From: Nitrospirota bacterium
GTDB lineage: Bacteria > Nitrospirota > Nitrospiria > Nitrospirales > UBA8639
Reading direction: 5' to 3'
DNA length: 6,007 nt
NCBI GenBank assembly: GCA_020348185.1
Contig: CP070743.1
Span: 324,383-330,389 of the forward strand
Shown here: positions 4,575 to 6,007 of the stretch, one piece after another
Position numbering within the stretch: the stretch's first letter is position 1
How the letters are laid out: every line of letters begins with the position of its first letter
Translations under genes and position numbers: made by a program
Notes under the pieces: generated by a model
The model's database searches: none
What the model saw: the letters and a program-made list of their open reading frames with translations, nothing else
What the model was told of the DNA's origin: nothing

Positions 4575-6007
4575 TCAACGACGTGCAGCGGCTCTTCTCT
4601 CGTTATCCGTGAGATAGCGTTTTCGTAAACGAATATGTTTGGGGGTCACCTCTACTAATTCATCATCCTCAATAAACTCAAGGGCAAATTCTAAGGTCAT
4701 TTCGCGGGGAGTGATGAGGTTAATGGCCTCATCAGAGCCGGCTGCCCGGATATTCGTCAGTTTTTTTTCTCGGATGGCATTGACGACCAGATCCTGACCT
4801 TTATTGTTCACCCCGATGATCATTCCCTCATACAACGGGTCGCCAGGATGAATAAACACCTCCCCTCGTTCCTGAAGACCCCAAAGGGCGTAGGGTACGG
4901 CATTCCCTCCACCCTGTGAAATCTGAACTCCGGTGGAGCGTTTGGGAATCTCTCCTTTAAAGGGTTGATATTCATAGAAGGTCTGGGACATCACGCCGGT
5001 CCCTCTCGTCATCATGAGCATCTCACTGCGAAATCCCATCAACGCCCGTGAGGCCACGAGAAACTCCAATCGTACGGTGCCGACGCTACTCATCTGCATA
5101 TTTCTCATCTCGGACCTCCGATTCCCCAGTGATTCAATCACCGTTCCTTGATATCCCGGGTCGACCTCAATAACCACTTCTTCAATCGGTTCAAGCGATT
5201 CACCCTCAACTTCTTTGAATATGACCTTCGGAGGAGATACTTCCAATTCATACCCTTCCCGTCGCATCGTTTCAATCAAAATGGCCAAATGGAGTTCACC
5301 ACGTCCGGAGACCTTAAACCGTTCCCCTCCCTCCACCTCCTCAACCTTGATCCCGACATTCACCATGGCTTCATGGCTCAATCGTTCGCGAATATGTCGG
5401 GAGGTGAGAAATCGTCCCCCATCCTTTCCAGCCAGTGGGCTGGTGTTATGGCAAAAGTTCATCGAAATGGTCGGTTCATCAATATTGACTGTGGGCAACG
5501 CCACCGGATTGGCCGGATCCGCGATGGTCTCCCCTACCCGCACATTTTCAATTCCGGCGATTGAAATGATATCTCCAGCTCTGGCATGATCCGTTTCCAC
5601 TCGTTTTAAGCCTTGATAGGCAAGCAGTCTTGTCACTTTTGCACGCTCAACAGTTCCATCCCGTTTCACCAATACCACCGGATCCCCGACACGAATGGCT
5701 CCACGAACAATCCGTCCGACAGCAATTCGGCCAATATACGAGTCATAGTCCAAACTGGTCACTAACATTTGAAAAGATTGATCAGGATCGGCCACTGGTG
5801 GTAGCACGCGATGAACAATGGTATCAAGAAGCGGCTTCATATCAGACCCGTTTTCATCCAGCTCCAGAGTGGTTCGGCCTTCCTTACCTGACGCATAGAC
5901 GATTGGGAAATCAAGCTGTTCCTCGGTGGCATTCAATTCGCAAAATAAATCAAAGGTCTGATCAACCACCACATTGGGTTGGGCATTGGGACGATCGATT
6001 TTATTAA
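4575..6007 (-). CDS. typA: Ribosome-associated GTPase TypA/BipA, 5' end beyond window
   Basis: TypA/BipA is a translational GTPase of the EF-G/LepA group that binds the 70S ribosome and aids 50S assembly and stress or low-temperature growth. The visible part is 476 residues, beginning at the G4 motif NKID (visible residues 1-4, in NKIDRPNAQP). The G1-G3 motifs, roughly the first 125 residues, lie past base 6007. Then come a G5-like YASGKEG (37-43), beta-barrel domain II (about 77-165), domain III with NTSPLAGKDGGRFLTSRHIR (187-206) and KVSGRGELHLAILIETMRRE (231-250), domain V (about 272-351), and the BipA-specific C-terminal domain (about 352-476). The last contains KLTNIRAAGSDEAINLITPR (415-434) and ends in basic RRAAARR. 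The C-terminal domain distinguishes it from EF-G and LepA. The frame is intact to the TGA at 4575-4577. The GTG at 5970-5972 is an internal valine codon, not the start. Confidence 0.98.
   Translation of the reverse strand, partial: NKIDRPNAQPNVVVDQTFDLFCELNATEEQLDFPIVYASGKEGRTTLELDENGSDMKPLLDTIVHRVLPPVADPDQSFQMLVTSLDYDSYIGRIAVGRIVRGAIRVGDPVVLVKRDGTVERAKVTRLLAYQGLKRVETDHARAGDIISIAGIENVRVGETIADPANPVALPTVNIDEPTISMNFCHNTSPLAGKDGGRFLTSRHIRERLSHEAMVNVGIKVEEVEGGERFKVSGRGELHLAILIETMRREGYELEVSPPKVIFKEVEGESLEPIEEVVIEVDPGYQGTVIESLGNRRSEMRNMQMSSVGTVRLEFLVASRALMGFRSEMLMMTRGTGVMSQTFYEYQPFKGEIPKRSTGVQISQGGGNAVPYALWGLQERGEVFIHPGDPLYEGMIIGVNNKGQDLVVNAIREKKLTNIRAAGSDEAINLITPREMTLEFALEFIEDDELVEVTPKHIRLRKRYLTDNERRAAARR

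Noticed and set aside
5148..5589. Plus-strand ORFs of 124 and 138 codons opposite typA
   Set aside because: They are antisense shadows of a highly conserved GTPase frame.
1..6007. CRISPR array, tRNA, rRNA, integrase or transposase gene
   Set aside because: No regularly spaced repeats, no tRNA-like fold with CCA or T-loop sequence, and no recombinase motifs were seen on either strand.

Overview
The window carries five protein-coding genes, one recognisable dispersed repeat and two non-coding stretches longer than 300 bases. Base composition looks moderate, near half G+C by eye. The organism is a bacterium. The repeat at 3688-3812 has imperfect inverted ends around a core beginning GTTGAAAAAGTCCGCCAGC, which resembles dispersed repeats I remember from Nitrospira-type (Nitrospirota) genomes. 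I therefore suggest a Nitrospira-like organism, but this rests on memory of the repeat and not on a marker gene.

Layout. 1-151: leader sequence, possibly with the last codons of an upstream gene. 152-919 (+): a DUF6445-type protein with an iron/2-oxoglutarate oxygenase-like HxD...H...R pattern. 920-1401: a 482-base gap between convergent genes, without a convincing ORF but with several dyads and three DnaA-box-like 9-mers. 1402-2751 (-): a 12-helix proton-dependent oligopeptide transporter (POT/PTR2) that lacks the two extra helices common in bacterial members. 2752-2883: a divergent intergenic region with a strong extended -10 promoter facing right. 2884-3699 (+): a SpoU/TrmH-family RNA 2'-O-ribose methyltransferase. 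Its stop codon lies inside the left end of the repeat. 3700-4018: the rest of the repeat plus about 200 bases without an assignable gene. 4019-4519 (-): purE, class I. 4575-6007 (-): typA/bipA, with its 5' end outside the window.

How the genes relate. typA and purE are codirectional, 55 bases apart, and probably co-transcribed. They connect translation/ribosome assembly with purine synthesis only in a housekeeping sense. The methyltransferase is a stand-alone rRNA/tRNA modification gene with its own promoter. The transporter and the DUF6445 gene look monocistronic. I see no defence island, CRISPR array, tRNA or rRNA, and nothing that amounts to a new multi-gene system. The most unusual material is in the gaps: the dyad and DnaA-box-like cluster at 956-1220, and the repeat that supplies a gene's stop codon.
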